Assembly: GCA_035294225.1 (NCBI GenBank)
Contig: DATGLH010000128.1
Location: forward strand, 1 to 24,143
DNA from: Trebonia sp035294225
Lineage (GTDB): Bacteria > Actinomycetota > Actinomycetes > Streptosporangiales > Streptosporangiaceae
Length of the DNA: 24,143 nt
Reading direction: 5' to 3'
Positions 8,392 to 14,460 of this stretch are shown piece after piece. Under the pieces are notes generated by a model. It ran no database searches, was not told the DNA's origin, and saw nothing but the letters and a program-made list of their open reading frames with translations. The stretch's first letter is position 1; every line of letters begins with the position of its first letter. Made by a program: the position numbers and the translations under genes.

Positions 8392-9639
8392 ATGCAGGAA
8401 CTGCGCTTCGTCGCGGTGAGCGAGGATGGCAGTTACGCCGTCCTCGCCGTCCCGGGGCGGAGCGCGCGTTTCACCCTGCCGATCGACGAACGGCTCAGGG
8501 CAGTCGCGCTCGGCCAGACCTCCCGGCTCGCCCAGTACGAGATCGAAGTGGAGAGTCCCTTGCGACCCAAGGAGATCCAGGCACGGATCCGCGCCGGTGA
8601 GACGGCCGAAGAGATCGCCGACGCGGCGGGCATTCCGGTCGAGCGCGTGCGCTGGTTCGAAGGCCCGGTCCTCGCGGAACGCGCCTACATAGCGGATCAG
8701 GCGCAGGCCGCCACGGTGCGGCGCCAGGGTGATTCCGCCGGGCCGGGCCCCAGGCTCGGTGACATCGTGCCGGAGCGCATGTCCGCGCTGGGCGCGGACC
8801 CGGAGGAAGCGCAGTGGGATTCGCGCAAGCGCGGCGACGGCAACTGGCAGGTGCAGCTGACGTTCTCCTCCGGCGGGCGGCTGCACATCGCCGAGTGGAT
8901 CTTCGACCCCCGTCGCAGGCACGCCATGCCCGACGACGACACCGCCGAGCGGCTCTCGCTGCCCGAGTCGGAACTGCCGCCGCTGGCCGCGAGCATGCCC
9001 GGCGAGGCGACGGTGACGCCGCTGGCGCCGCGCCTTGGCATGGCATCGGTCGGCGGGATGGGCACCCTGAACGGCGGCGGCACAGGCGGCGGCCGGTTCC
9101 GCGCCGAGCGGCCGGCGGTGGCCGAGCGGCCGGCGGTGGCCGAGCGGCCGGTCGCGCCGGAGCGTCCGGCGATGTCGCACGCTCCCGTGGTCTCGCGCCC
9201 CGCCTACCGCGACCCCGTCCCGGAACCGCCCGCCGCCGGCGCCCCTTTCCCCGATTCCGAACGCACGCGGCTGACTCCCCAGCGCCCGCCCGTCTTCGAC
9301 CCGGACCCGGAGCCATCCCTGGCGCGCGGACAGTCAGGGGCCGAACCTGCCTCGGCGGCGCCTGCTCCGGCGCCTGCCCCGGTGAGCCAGGCGGCCCCTG
9401 CCCCGCCCGCAGCGGAGAGCGCGGCACCAGCTCCCGCGGCCGGGATCGCGGCACCGCCCGCGGCCGGGATCGCGGCACCGGCTCCCGCGAGCGCCGCGGC
9501 GAGCACGGACCCTGCCGGGCCCGCCGCCGGAGAGGCAGCGCCCCCCCGCCCGGGCAGCAAGAAGAACGCCCGCGGCCGCCGCTCCTCCGTCCCGTCCTGG
9601 GACGAGATCATGCTCGGCAGCGCCCGGCAGCGCGATTAG
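8392..9639 (+). CDS. sepH: Cell-division protein SepH (DUF3071)
   Basis: SepH is an actinobacterial FtsZ-binding protein that promotes assembly of division rings. The 415-residue product opens with the DUF3071 domain (MQELRFVAVSEDGSYAVLAV; about residues 1-165). This includes a helix-turn-helix-like segment at about 64-90 (RIRAGETAEEIADAAGIPVE), the part known to matter for FtsZ binding in the family. WQVQLTFSSGGRLHIAEWIF and DPRRRHAMPDDDTAERLS follow. The rest is a disordered Pro/Ala linker with internal repeats: an 18-bp unit (RPAVAE) at 9103-9156, and later a repeated AAGIAAP motif. The basic end (KKNARGRRSSVPSWDEIMLG) is typical of SepH proteins. ATG 8392 follows GAAGGGA at a normal distance. 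The gene lies 147 bp after the MMPL gene, which is unrelated. Confidence 0.92.
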   Translation: MQELRFVAVSEDGSYAVLAVPGRSARFTLPIDERLRAVALGQTSRLAQYEIEVESPLRPKEIQARIRAGETAEEIADAAGIPVERVRWFEGPVLAERAYIADQAQAATVRRQGDSAGPGPRLGDIVPERMSALGADPEEAQWDSRKRGDGNWQVQLTFSSGGRLHIAEWIFDPRRRHAMPDDDTAERLSLPESELPPLAASMPGEATVTPLAPRLGMASVGGMGTLNGGGTGGGRFRAERPAVAERPAVAERPVAPERPAMSHAPVVSRPAYRDPVPEPPAAGAPFPDSERTRLTPQRPPVFDPDPEPSLARGQSGAEPASAAPAPAPAPVSQAAPAPPAAESAAPAPAAGIAAPPAAGIAAPAPASAAASTDPAGPAAGEAAPPRPGSKKNARGRRSSVPSWDEIMLGSARQRD

Positions 9640-9679
9640 CGCGGCCTGGCCTGCGGCGAGCACGATCGCGCCGTCTACA

Positions 9680-9685
9680 TACAGT
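9680..9685 (+). promoter_or_regulatory. -10 box of the DUF1707 gene (leaderless type)
   Basis: TACAGT ends 6 nt before ATG 9692. No Shine-Dalgarno sequence is present. An overlapping TACATA (9676-9681) is an alternative box. Confidence 0.45.
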
Positions 9686-9691
9686 TGGTCC

Positions 9692-10612
9692 ATGGCGGAT
9701 GACGGACTGCGGGCCTCGCACGAGGACCGGGATCGCATCGTCGACGTGCTGCGGGTAGCGGCGGGCGACGGGCGGCTGACTGCGGAAGAACTCGACCAGC
9801 GGATCGAGCGCGCCCTGACGGCGCGGACGTACAGCGAGCTTACAGCGCTGGTGTCGGACCTGCCGGCCGCGCAGCCTGGAGTGACCGCGCCGCCTAAGCC
9901 GAAGGATGTGCTGCGCATCGACCGGTACGGCGCCAACGCGCGGCGCGACGGCCCTTGGGTGGTGCCGGGGCGCATCGAGGTGCGCGTGACCGGCGGGAAC
10001 GTCACGCTGGACTTCACCGAGGCGATCATCACGCTGCCCTCGTTGCGGATCAGCGCGGTGGTGGCAGGCGGGAACCTGGTCCTCATCACCAGGCCTGGCA
10101 TCGTGGTGGATACCGATGAGGTGGCGGTCGCGGGCGGCAGCGTGAAGACACGAAGGCCGCCAGCCCCCCAGGGACCCGTCCTGCTGCGGGCGGAGATCAC
10201 CGGTAACGTCACCGGCGGCAACATCATCGTGCGGCCGCCGCGGCGGACGTTCCTGCAGTGGCTCCGGCGCGGCCGGGGCAGGGCCGAGATCACCGCCTCA
10301 TTATCAGCATGTCAATTGGCAGATGGCCTTATTGGGCACTTAGTCGCACCCGGCACGTTTACAGCCTTGGTTCGACCATTTGGCTGGCGCACGGTTCCGT
10401 TGGGTGTGCATGTGGGGCGAGCCGTTGGGTGTGCATGTGGGGCGAGGCCCGGCGCCCTGAGCCGGTGCCTGCCGGCCGGGCGGCAGGCACCCGGGAAGCC
10501 CGGCGCGGCAGGGGCGCCCGGGGAGCCCGGCACAGCCCGGCCGGGCGGCAGGCACCCGGGAAGCCCAGCGCGCCCGGGGAGCCCGGCACAGCCGTTGCCC
10601 GTTTTGCCCTGA
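9692..10612 (+). CDS. DUF1707 SHOCT-like protein with an abnormal extended C-terminus
   Basis: Residues about 5-57 (LRASHEDRDRIVDVLRVAAG, then GRLTAEELDQRIERALTART and YSELTALVSDLP) are a DUF1707 domain, a short helical module common in actinobacteria. Residues about 75-190 are Val/Gly-rich beta repeats (VTGGNVTLDF, VVAGGNLVLIT, VTGGNIIVRPPRR) of the kind seen in cell-wall-stress (DUF2154-like) proteins. Its role is unknown. Family members normally end shortly after a segment like RRTFLQWL (here Trp 190), at about 190-210 residues. Here the frame continues about 110 residues more, through lower-GC sequence rich in Cys/His/Val and then Gly/Pro repeats coded by tandem DNA repeats. I infer a lost stop; the working gene may end, or once have ended, near 10280. 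The start is set by the TACAGT box. Confidence 0.75.
   Translation: MADDGLRASHEDRDRIVDVLRVAAGDGRLTAEELDQRIERALTARTYSELTALVSDLPAAQPGVTAPPKPKDVLRIDRYGANARRDGPWVVPGRIEVRVTGGNVTLDFTEAIITLPSLRISAVVAGGNLVLITRPGIVVDTDEVAVAGGSVKTRRPPAPQGPVLLRAEITGNVTGGNIIVRPPRRTFLQWLRRGRGRAEITASLSACQLADGLIGHLVAPGTFTALVRPFGWRTVPLGVHVGRAVGCACGARPGALSRCLPAGRQAPGKPGAAGAPGEPGTARPGGRHPGSPARPGSPAQPLPVLP
10397..10446. repeat. 25-bp perfect tandem repeat, two copies
   Basis: Two identical 25-bp units (10397-10421 and 10422-10446), each beginning CCGTTGGGTGTGCATGTGG. They lie in the lower-GC stretch that forms the abnormal tail of the DUF1707 frame. A 25-bp unit shifts reading frame between copies, which argues against a selected coding role. 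Confidence 0.9.
10472..10593. repeat. 65/57-bp imperfect tandem duplication
   Basis: Copy 1 is 10472-10536. Copy 2 is 10537-10593, with one small internal deletion and a substitution. Each begins CCGGCCGGGCGGCAGGCACC and ends GGGGAGCCCGGCACAGC. In the open frame it yields Gly/Pro-rich, collagen-like sequence, most simply a by-product of the duplication. Confidence 0.85.
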
Positions 10613-11008
10613 TTGCCGGAACGTCAGCTTGAGACTTCACGCCGCCAGTCCATGATCCTGTAAGATTTCACGCCGCCAGTCCATGATCCTGTTAGATTTG
10701 TACTGCTATAGTCGATTTTTCTTTCCTGGTGAAGGATTTTTCGGTCCGTGCAGCCGGCTGCGGCGGGCCGTTGGGCGCCGGGCGGCTGCGTCCGTGGCCC
10801 CCGGGGTTTGCGTGGTGCCAGGGAACCAGGACCGGAGGATGCTGGAGCGGTCCGCTAGGCGGCGGTCCAGGCGGATCGCATGCCGGATGCGCTAGGCCGC
10901 CTGTGAAAGGGCGAAGGCAGTTCCGGATGTCAGGCCGCCTGTGAGAGGGCGAAGCCAGTTCCGGATGTCAGGCCGCCTGTGAAGGGGGCGAAGCCGGCTG
11001 CGGGTGCG
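10613..11008. other. Intergenic, repeat-rich, partly low-GC region with no supported gene
   Basis: From 10613 to the carboxypeptidase stop I find no convincing coding region. About 10620-10745 is clearly lower in GC than the window and holds the 31-bp repeat, a TATAGT box (10707-10712) and T-rich runs (ATTTTTC at 10714 and 10737). The rest leads into the 38-bp repeat array. A short open frame from GTG 10729 encodes only Gly/Arg/Pro-rich sequence and is not called. Confidence 0.6.
10636..10697. repeat. 31-bp tandem repeat ending in -10-like boxes
   Basis: Two 31-bp units (10636-10666 and 10667-10697) differ at one base. Each begins TTCACGCCGCCAGTCC. The first ends with TAAGAT and the second with TTAGAT, both -10-like, and a further TATAGT follows at 10707. 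There is no spacer, so this is not a CRISPR array. Confidence 0.85.
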
Positions 11009-11048
11009 TCAGGTCGCCTGCTTGAGGGCGAAGCCCCAGTTCAGGAGC
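10894..11048. repeat. 38-bp tandem repeat continuous with the 3' end of the carboxypeptidase gene
   Basis: Units begin AGGCCGCCTGTGA at 10894, 10932 and 10970 (period 38, the third unit 41). A fourth, diverged unit starts AGGTCGCCTGCTTGAGGGCG at 11011 and is the coding end of the carboxypeptidase gene, including part of its TGA stop (minus strand, 11009-11011). Read on the minus strand, each unit repeats the AACTGG..CTTCGCCCT..CAGGCG.CCTGA segment that codes for NWGFALKQAT and the stop. The array therefore looks like serial duplication of the gene's 3' end into the downstream gap. Confidence 0.8.
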
Positions 11049-12025
11049 CTGGCGGCGTCCTGGGCCGCGGAGCCGGGACCGGTGGGCGGGCTGCCCAGCA
11101 CGACCCCGATCAGGGGCCGGCCGCCGCGCACGGCCTCGAAGAGGAGGCAGTGGCCCGCGTCGTCGGTGAAACCGGTCTTGATGCCGACAGCGCCCGGATA
11201 TGAGCCGATCAGCTCGTTGGTGTTCCCCCACCAGTGCGCGTCGTGGCCCTGGCCTTTCGGCAGGCTGTAGAACCGCTGTTCCACGACCGACCGGAACACC
11301 GCCGACTTCATCGCCGCCGTCCCCAGGATCAGCAGGTCGGAGGGCGTCGAGTACGTGGAGGTCTCCGTCGGGTACGGCAGCCCGTCCGGCGAGGTGAAAT
11401 GCGTGTGCCGCATGCCGAGCTGGCTGGCGGTCGCGTTCATCCTCGCCACGAACGCGTTAATGCCCGGGCCGTAGACCGTCGCCAGCGTGTAGGCGGCGTC
11501 CGCGCCGGAGTCGAGCAGCAGCCCGTACAGCAGTTCGCGCGCGGTCAGCACCTCACCCGGCCGCAGCCCGTCGCTGCTCGCTCCGTACTTCCAGACATAG
11601 TCGAGCACGCCCTTGGGGATCGTGATCTTCCGATCCAGGCCGCCCATATGGATGACCAGGTAAGCGGTCATCACCTTGGTGATGCTGGCGATCGGCTGCT
11701 CCACGTCCGCCAGTTTCGTCCACAGCAGCTGACCGGTGGCCGCGTCCGCCAGGATGCCGGACTTCGCCCTCACCCCGCGCGGCGCGCCCGTGACCTCGAG
11801 CCGGGGGCCGTCCGGCTCGGTCCCCGCGATCCCGGGCATGGCGGTCGCGGCCTTCGGCTGCCCCGCGGCGGGCACGCTCGCCGTGACGACGGCGGACGGC
11901 CGCGTCGCGCCGTTGGCGTAGGGGAGCCCCGGCGCCGACGAGCATCCCGCCGCGGATCCTGCGAGCGCCGCGGCCAGGGCCGCGATCGTCAACCGGGCAG
12001 ATGTCGACCGGGCAGACAGTCGCAT
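11009..12025 (-). CDS. D-alanyl-D-alanine carboxypeptidase (PBP5/DacC-like, class C low-mass PBP)
   Basis: This enzyme trims the terminal D-Ala of peptidoglycan stem peptides outside the membrane. The 338-residue precursor starts with a signal peptide (MRLSARSTSARLTIAALAAA) ending at SAAGCSS, a weak lipobox, so it may be a lipoprotein. The three serine-transferase motifs are at the expected spacing: SITK with nucleophile Ser114 and Lys117, SGA at 173-175 where the family usually has SxN, and KTG at 283-285 (GIKTGFTDDAG). The loss of the Asn is noteworthy, but such variants may still be active. No C-terminal membrane anchor helix is present. ATG 12025 follows GGAG at about 7 nt. Upstream lie a TACGAT -10 candidate and a pair of palindromes; downstream its 3' end is tandemly repeated. 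Confidence 0.92.
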   Translation of the reverse strand: MRLSARSTSARLTIAALAAALAGSAAGCSSAPGLPYANGATRPSAVVTASVPAAGQPKAATAMPGIAGTEPDGPRLEVTGAPRGVRAKSGILADAATGQLLWTKLADVEQPIASITKVMTAYLVIHMGGLDRKITIPKGVLDYVWKYGASSDGLRPGEVLTARELLYGLLLDSGADAAYTLATVYGPGINAFVARMNATASQLGMRHTHFTSPDGLPYPTETSTYSTPSDLLILGTAAMKSAVFRSVVEQRFYSLPKGQGHDAHWWGNTNELIGSYPGAVGIKTGFTDDAGHCLLFEAVRGGRPLIGVVLGSPPTGPGSAAQDAARLLNWGFALKQAT

Positions 12026-12069
12026 GGCACTCCGTCGGGCTTGATCGGAACGGCAGAAGATCAGACCCG

Positions 12070-12075
12070 ATCGTA
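12070..12075 (-). promoter_or_regulatory. Candidate -10 box of the carboxypeptidase gene
   Basis: TACGAT on the minus strand lies about 45 nt before the ATG at 12025, leaving room for the GGAG ribosome site. At 17-bp spacing the -35 would be TGTTCC, a poor match. Confidence 0.35.
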
Positions 12076-12155
12076 CGGTGTCATACCAGCTCGGAACAGC
12101 GCAATCCGGCAAGCCGCGATCCCACGCGCTAAGTAATGCCCTGCCCGGACGCTTC

Positions 12156-12190
12156 TCACGCTCCGTGACCTCTGCTCTCACGTTCCGTGA
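12156..12190. promoter_or_regulatory. Pair of TCACG-N3-CGTGA palindromes, 22 bp apart
   Basis: Perfect 5-bp inverted repeats with 3-nt centres lie at 12156-12168 (centre CTC) and 12178-12190 (centre TTC). They are the conserved core of a 22-bp tandem repeat (12155-12198). The 22-bp spacing is two helical turns, so both sites face the same side of the DNA, as expected for a dimeric regulator binding side by side. They lie about 80-120 bp upstream of the carboxypeptidase promoter candidate and just past the amidohydrolase stop. Confidence 0.5.
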
Positions 12191-12205
12191 CCTCCGCTGC
12201 CTTGC

Positions 12206-12222
12206 CCGCCGCTGGCCGGCGG
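12206..12222 (-). terminator. Stem-loop directly after the amidohydrolase stop
   Basis: CCGCCG (12206-12211) and CGGCGG (12217-12222) form a 6-bp all-GC stem with a 5-nt loop, touching the TAA stop at 12223-12225 on the minus strand. No T-tract follows. Confidence 0.4.
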
Positions 12223-13683
12223 TTATGCGCGGGCGAGGACCCGGCCCAGCGCGGCGCGGGCCGACGCGGCCACCTCGGCGATGTCGTAACCGGTCAGGAC
12301 GCCGCCGCGCTTGCGCACCCGTCCGTCGGCGACAACCGTGTCCACGTTGCCCGGGTGCGCCGCCGTGACGAGCAGGCGCGCCGGGTCGGTGAGCACGCCG
12401 ATGTTCGGGGCGTCGACCGAGACGACGATGACGTCGGCGCGCTTGCCTGGTGCCAGCGACCCCGTCACCGCGCCCAGCCCGAGCGTCCGCGCCCCCTCGG
12501 CCGTCGCCAGCCGCAGCACGTCCCGCGCGCTCAGCGCGAACTCGTCGCAGGCCTGCCCGTTCGCGCAGCCCTGCGTCACCTTCATGACCGCGAACATGTC
12601 GGCGTTGCCGGACAGCATCGTGGTGTCGACGGACAGCCCGCACGCCACGCCCGCCGCGAGCAGCGCGGGCGTGGCGGGCAGGCCGTAGCCGATCTGCAAC
12701 TCGGTGAACGGCGACACGCTCGCCGGGGTGCCGTGCGCGGCCGCCAGCGAGATCTCCTCGGCCGTGGCGTTGTTCAGGTGCACCACTTGCAGGTCGGGGC
12801 CGAGGAGCCCGTCGGCCGCGTAGGCGGCGAGCTGCCCGGCCGCGAACCGCGGCCCGCACGCGTGCACCGAGACCGGCAGGCCGAGGCCGCGCGCCGCCTC
12901 GATCTCCTCGCGGTACAGCTCCGGCGCCACCCGCATCGCCGGGTTGCTGCCGCCGGTCCCGCGCCAGGCCATGCCGAGGTGGATGCGGCCGCCCGCGCTG
13001 TAGGACGGCCACGCGGCCGCGACCCGGGACAGGTCGTCCAGGGCCATCAGCCGGTCGTTCGGGTGGCCGGCTTCGTAGCCGTACGAGAAGCGGGCCCGCA
13101 GCCCCGATTCGGCGAGCGCCCGCAGCCCGGCCTCCGCCCAGTCGAGCCCCCGGATGTTGTGCGCCCAGTCATGCACCGTGGTGATCCCCGCGTCGATCGC
13201 CTCCGCGCATGCCAGCCGCGTGCCCGCGTAGGTGTCTTCGGGGAGGAAGTGCCTGCCCAGGGCGACGCACGTGGTGAAGTATCCCCGCGGGGGCCTGGGG
13301 GGGACGGGGGCACGGGCAGATCCCCCGCGCGGGGGGCCGGAGGGCGCGGGGGCACGGGCAGACCCCCCGCGCGGGGGGCCGGAGGGTCGCCCTCCGGGGG
13401 ATACAGATCCTTCCACCGGAAGGCCGTCTGACAGCCCTTCCACCGGGAGGCCGTCTGACAGCCCGCGCAGCAGCGTGTTCCACATGTGCCAGTGGGTATC
13501 GACCAGGCCCGGCGCCACGATCTTGCCGGCCGCGTCGATCACCTCGGCCCCCGGGGCGTCCAGGCCGCGGCCGACCGCGTGGATCACCCCGTCCCTGATA
13601 TGCACGTCCGCGCCGGGGATGTCGCCGGCGCGGTCCATCGTCAGGACGTAACCGCCGCGGATCAGAAGGTCAGCGTCCGGCAC
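12223..13683 (-). CDS. Amidohydrolase (TRZ/ATZ-like metal-dependent deaminase family) with an internal insertion
   Basis: This is a cytosolic metal-dependent hydrolase or deaminase of the TIM-barrel amidohydrolase superfamily, close in layout to 8-oxoguanine, SAH or atrazine-type deaminases; the substrate is unknown. The 486-residue product has the N-terminal beta-sandwich strand (ADLLIRGGYVLTMD), APGLVDTHWHMWNTLLRGL with metal ligands His64 and His66, AITTVHDWAHNI-type sequence after the insert, VSVHACGPRF, LQVVHLNNAT, and LSVDTTMLSGN with the expected Asp. The end (VTGSLAPGKRADVIVVSVD) is typical. GTG 13683 is chosen: GGAGGA lies about 6 nt upstream and it overlaps the gtrA stop by 14 nt, implying one operon. 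ATG 13722 is possible but would overlap gtrA by 53 nt. Residues 94-135 are an in-frame Pro/Gly/Arg insert absent from the usual fold, preceded by a doubled LSDGLPVEG. Confidence 0.88.
   Translation of the reverse strand: MPDADLLIRGGYVLTMDRAGDIPGADVHIRDGVIHAVGRGLDAPGAEVIDAAGKIVAPGLVDTHWHMWNTLLRGLSDGLPVEGLSDGLPVEGSVSPGGRPSGPPRGGSARAPAPSGPPRGGSARAPVPPRPPRGYFTTCVALGRHFLPEDTYAGTRLACAEAIDAGITTVHDWAHNIRGLDWAEAGLRALAESGLRARFSYGYEAGHPNDRLMALDDLSRVAAAWPSYSAGGRIHLGMAWRGTGGSNPAMRVAPELYREEIEAARGLGLPVSVHACGPRFAAGQLAAYAADGLLGPDLQVVHLNNATAEEISLAAAHGTPASVSPFTELQIGYGLPATPALLAAGVACGLSVDTTMLSGNADMFAVMKVTQGCANGQACDEFALSARDVLRLATAEGARTLGLGAVTGSLAPGKRADVIVVSVDAPNIGVLTDPARLLVTAAHPGNVDTVVADGRVRKRGGVLTGYDIAEVAASARAALGRVLARA
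13279..13404. repeat. 126-bp in-frame insertion with inverted ends inside the amidohydrolase
   Basis: The block starts GTATCCCC (13279-13286) and ends GGGGATAC (13397-13404), an exact 8-bp inverted pair. It is exactly 42 codons long and stays in frame (residues 94-135). Inside are two 42-bp units (13306-13347 and 13348-13389), each built round a CCCCCGCGCGGGGGG palindrome and coding SGPPRGGSARAPxP twice. It splits a conserved region between the metal-binding HWH motif and YFTTCVALG. No target duplication is evident. It resembles a small palindromic, non-autonomous repeat element. Confidence 0.75.
13408..13461. repeat. 27-bp in-frame tandem duplication in the amidohydrolase
   Basis: Units 13408-13434 and 13435-13461 differ at two bases and each codes LSDGLPVEG (residues 75-83 and 84-92). 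The pair lies 3 bp from the 126-bp insertion. One copy probably belongs to the native protein (LLRGLSDG...). Confidence 0.85.
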
Positions 13684-14176
13684 AGATGTCCTCCACGTTA
13701 CGCTCCTCGGTGCCGTTGCCAAGGCGCCTGGCGTCCCGGAAGACGACCCAGCGCATCATGGTGTACAGGTACGCGGCCTCGCAGAGCGCGGCGACGACCC
13801 GGGCGAGCTCGAAGTACACGCCGGCTGCGGCCAGGGCGTCGGTGACCCCGAGCACGAAGATGAGGTAGTTGCTCGCGATCACCGCGGCATAGACCGGCAG
13901 CTGGGTGCCCAGCGGGCCGTGGGACCGGAAGTTCAGCACCCGGTTCAGCGTATAGCTGACCGCCGACGCCGACCCGTACGAGAGCGTGACCGCGGCCGGC
14001 AGCGGCCATTTCAGCGCCCCGCGCGTGATGGCGAGCACCGCCAGGTCCAGGAAGAACGTGCACAGGTTGATCAGCAGGTAGCCGAGCAGGCTCGGCGCGA
14101 CCGCCCCGGATAGCCCGAACGGGAGCCTGCCGGCGGCCGCCGTCATCGCAGCGGCGAACCGCGCTCCACGGGCCAT
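13670..14176 (-). CDS. GtrA-family membrane protein
   Basis: GtrA-like proteins have four helices and are thought to flip polyprenyl-phosphate-linked sugars or assist cell-surface glycan building. The 168-residue product shows these helices: LLGYLLINLCTFFLDLAVLAI, AVTLSYGSASAVSYTLNRVL, AAVIASNYLIFVLGVTDAL, and the last around VAALCEAAYLYTMMRWVVFR. The motifs SYTLNRVLNFRSH and MRWVVFRD are the conserved family signatures. ATG 14176 follows a CACAAT box by 6 nt; an upstream in-frame ATG (14215) would sit before that box. It shares 14 nt with the amidohydrolase that follows. It diverges from the GT-C transferase gene, whose lipid-linked donor would suit a GtrA partner, but that link is inference. 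Confidence 0.88.
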   Translation of the reverse strand: MARGARFAAAMTAAAGRLPFGLSGAVAPSLLGYLLINLCTFFLDLAVLAITRGALKWPLPAAVTLSYGSASAVSYTLNRVLNFRSHGPLGTQLPVYAAVIASNYLIFVLGVTDALAAAGVYFELARVVAALCEAAYLYTMMRWVVFRDARRLGNGTEERNVEDICAGR

Positions 14177-14182
14177 GGACTC

Positions 14183-14188
14183 ATTGTG
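14183..14188 (-). promoter_or_regulatory. -10 box of gtrA-like gene (leaderless type)
   Basis: CACAAT on the minus strand ends 6 nt before ATG 14176. It differs from TANNNT at the first base. Its placement matches the other leaderless starts here. Confidence 0.35.
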
Positions 14189-14378
14189 CCGTGCCGCCCG
14201 TGCCGCCGCGCGCACGGACCCCCGGCAGTGCGCCGCTCGTGAAAGTAGTCACATAAGGGTATCGGGCTCATGACGGAACCGTCTCGGAAACGGCGACGGA
14301 AGAGAAGGGGGTGACCGTGTGCTGGTATCGAGAGGGTAGTCAGAAGCGCCGGAAGGCCCTGCCGGCAAGGTCACCGAG

Positions 14379-14384
14379 TATGAT
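14379..14384 (+). promoter_or_regulatory. Candidate -10 box upstream of the GT-C transferase
   Basis: TATGAT, close to TATAAT, lies 76 nt before ATG 14461. The -35 region is not clear. It implies a leader of about 70 nt ending in the strong AGGAGG site (14449-14454). I see nothing else firm in the divergent gap 14189-14460. Confidence 0.4.
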
Positions 14385-14460
14385 CGCTTAACGTCGGCGG
14401 TGGATCTGACAATCTGTGACACCCGTTTCGCGAACGTCTGCCCGTGCCAGGAGGAAATGA

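Noticed and set aside
10340..10400. tRNA-like GGTTCGA with a small hairpin
   Set aside because: No acceptor stem, anticodon arm or CCA end fits around it.
10636..10697. CRISPR-like direct repeats
   Set aside because: Two copies directly abutting, no spacer and no cas gene.
10729..10944. Small plus-strand open frame from GTG
   Set aside because: No ribosome site, Gly/Arg/Pro-rich, and runs into the 38-bp repeat.
14269..14313. Tiny basic peptide ORF (14 codons) between gtrA and the GT-C gene
   Set aside because: No ribosome site; length and Arg content are expected by chance.
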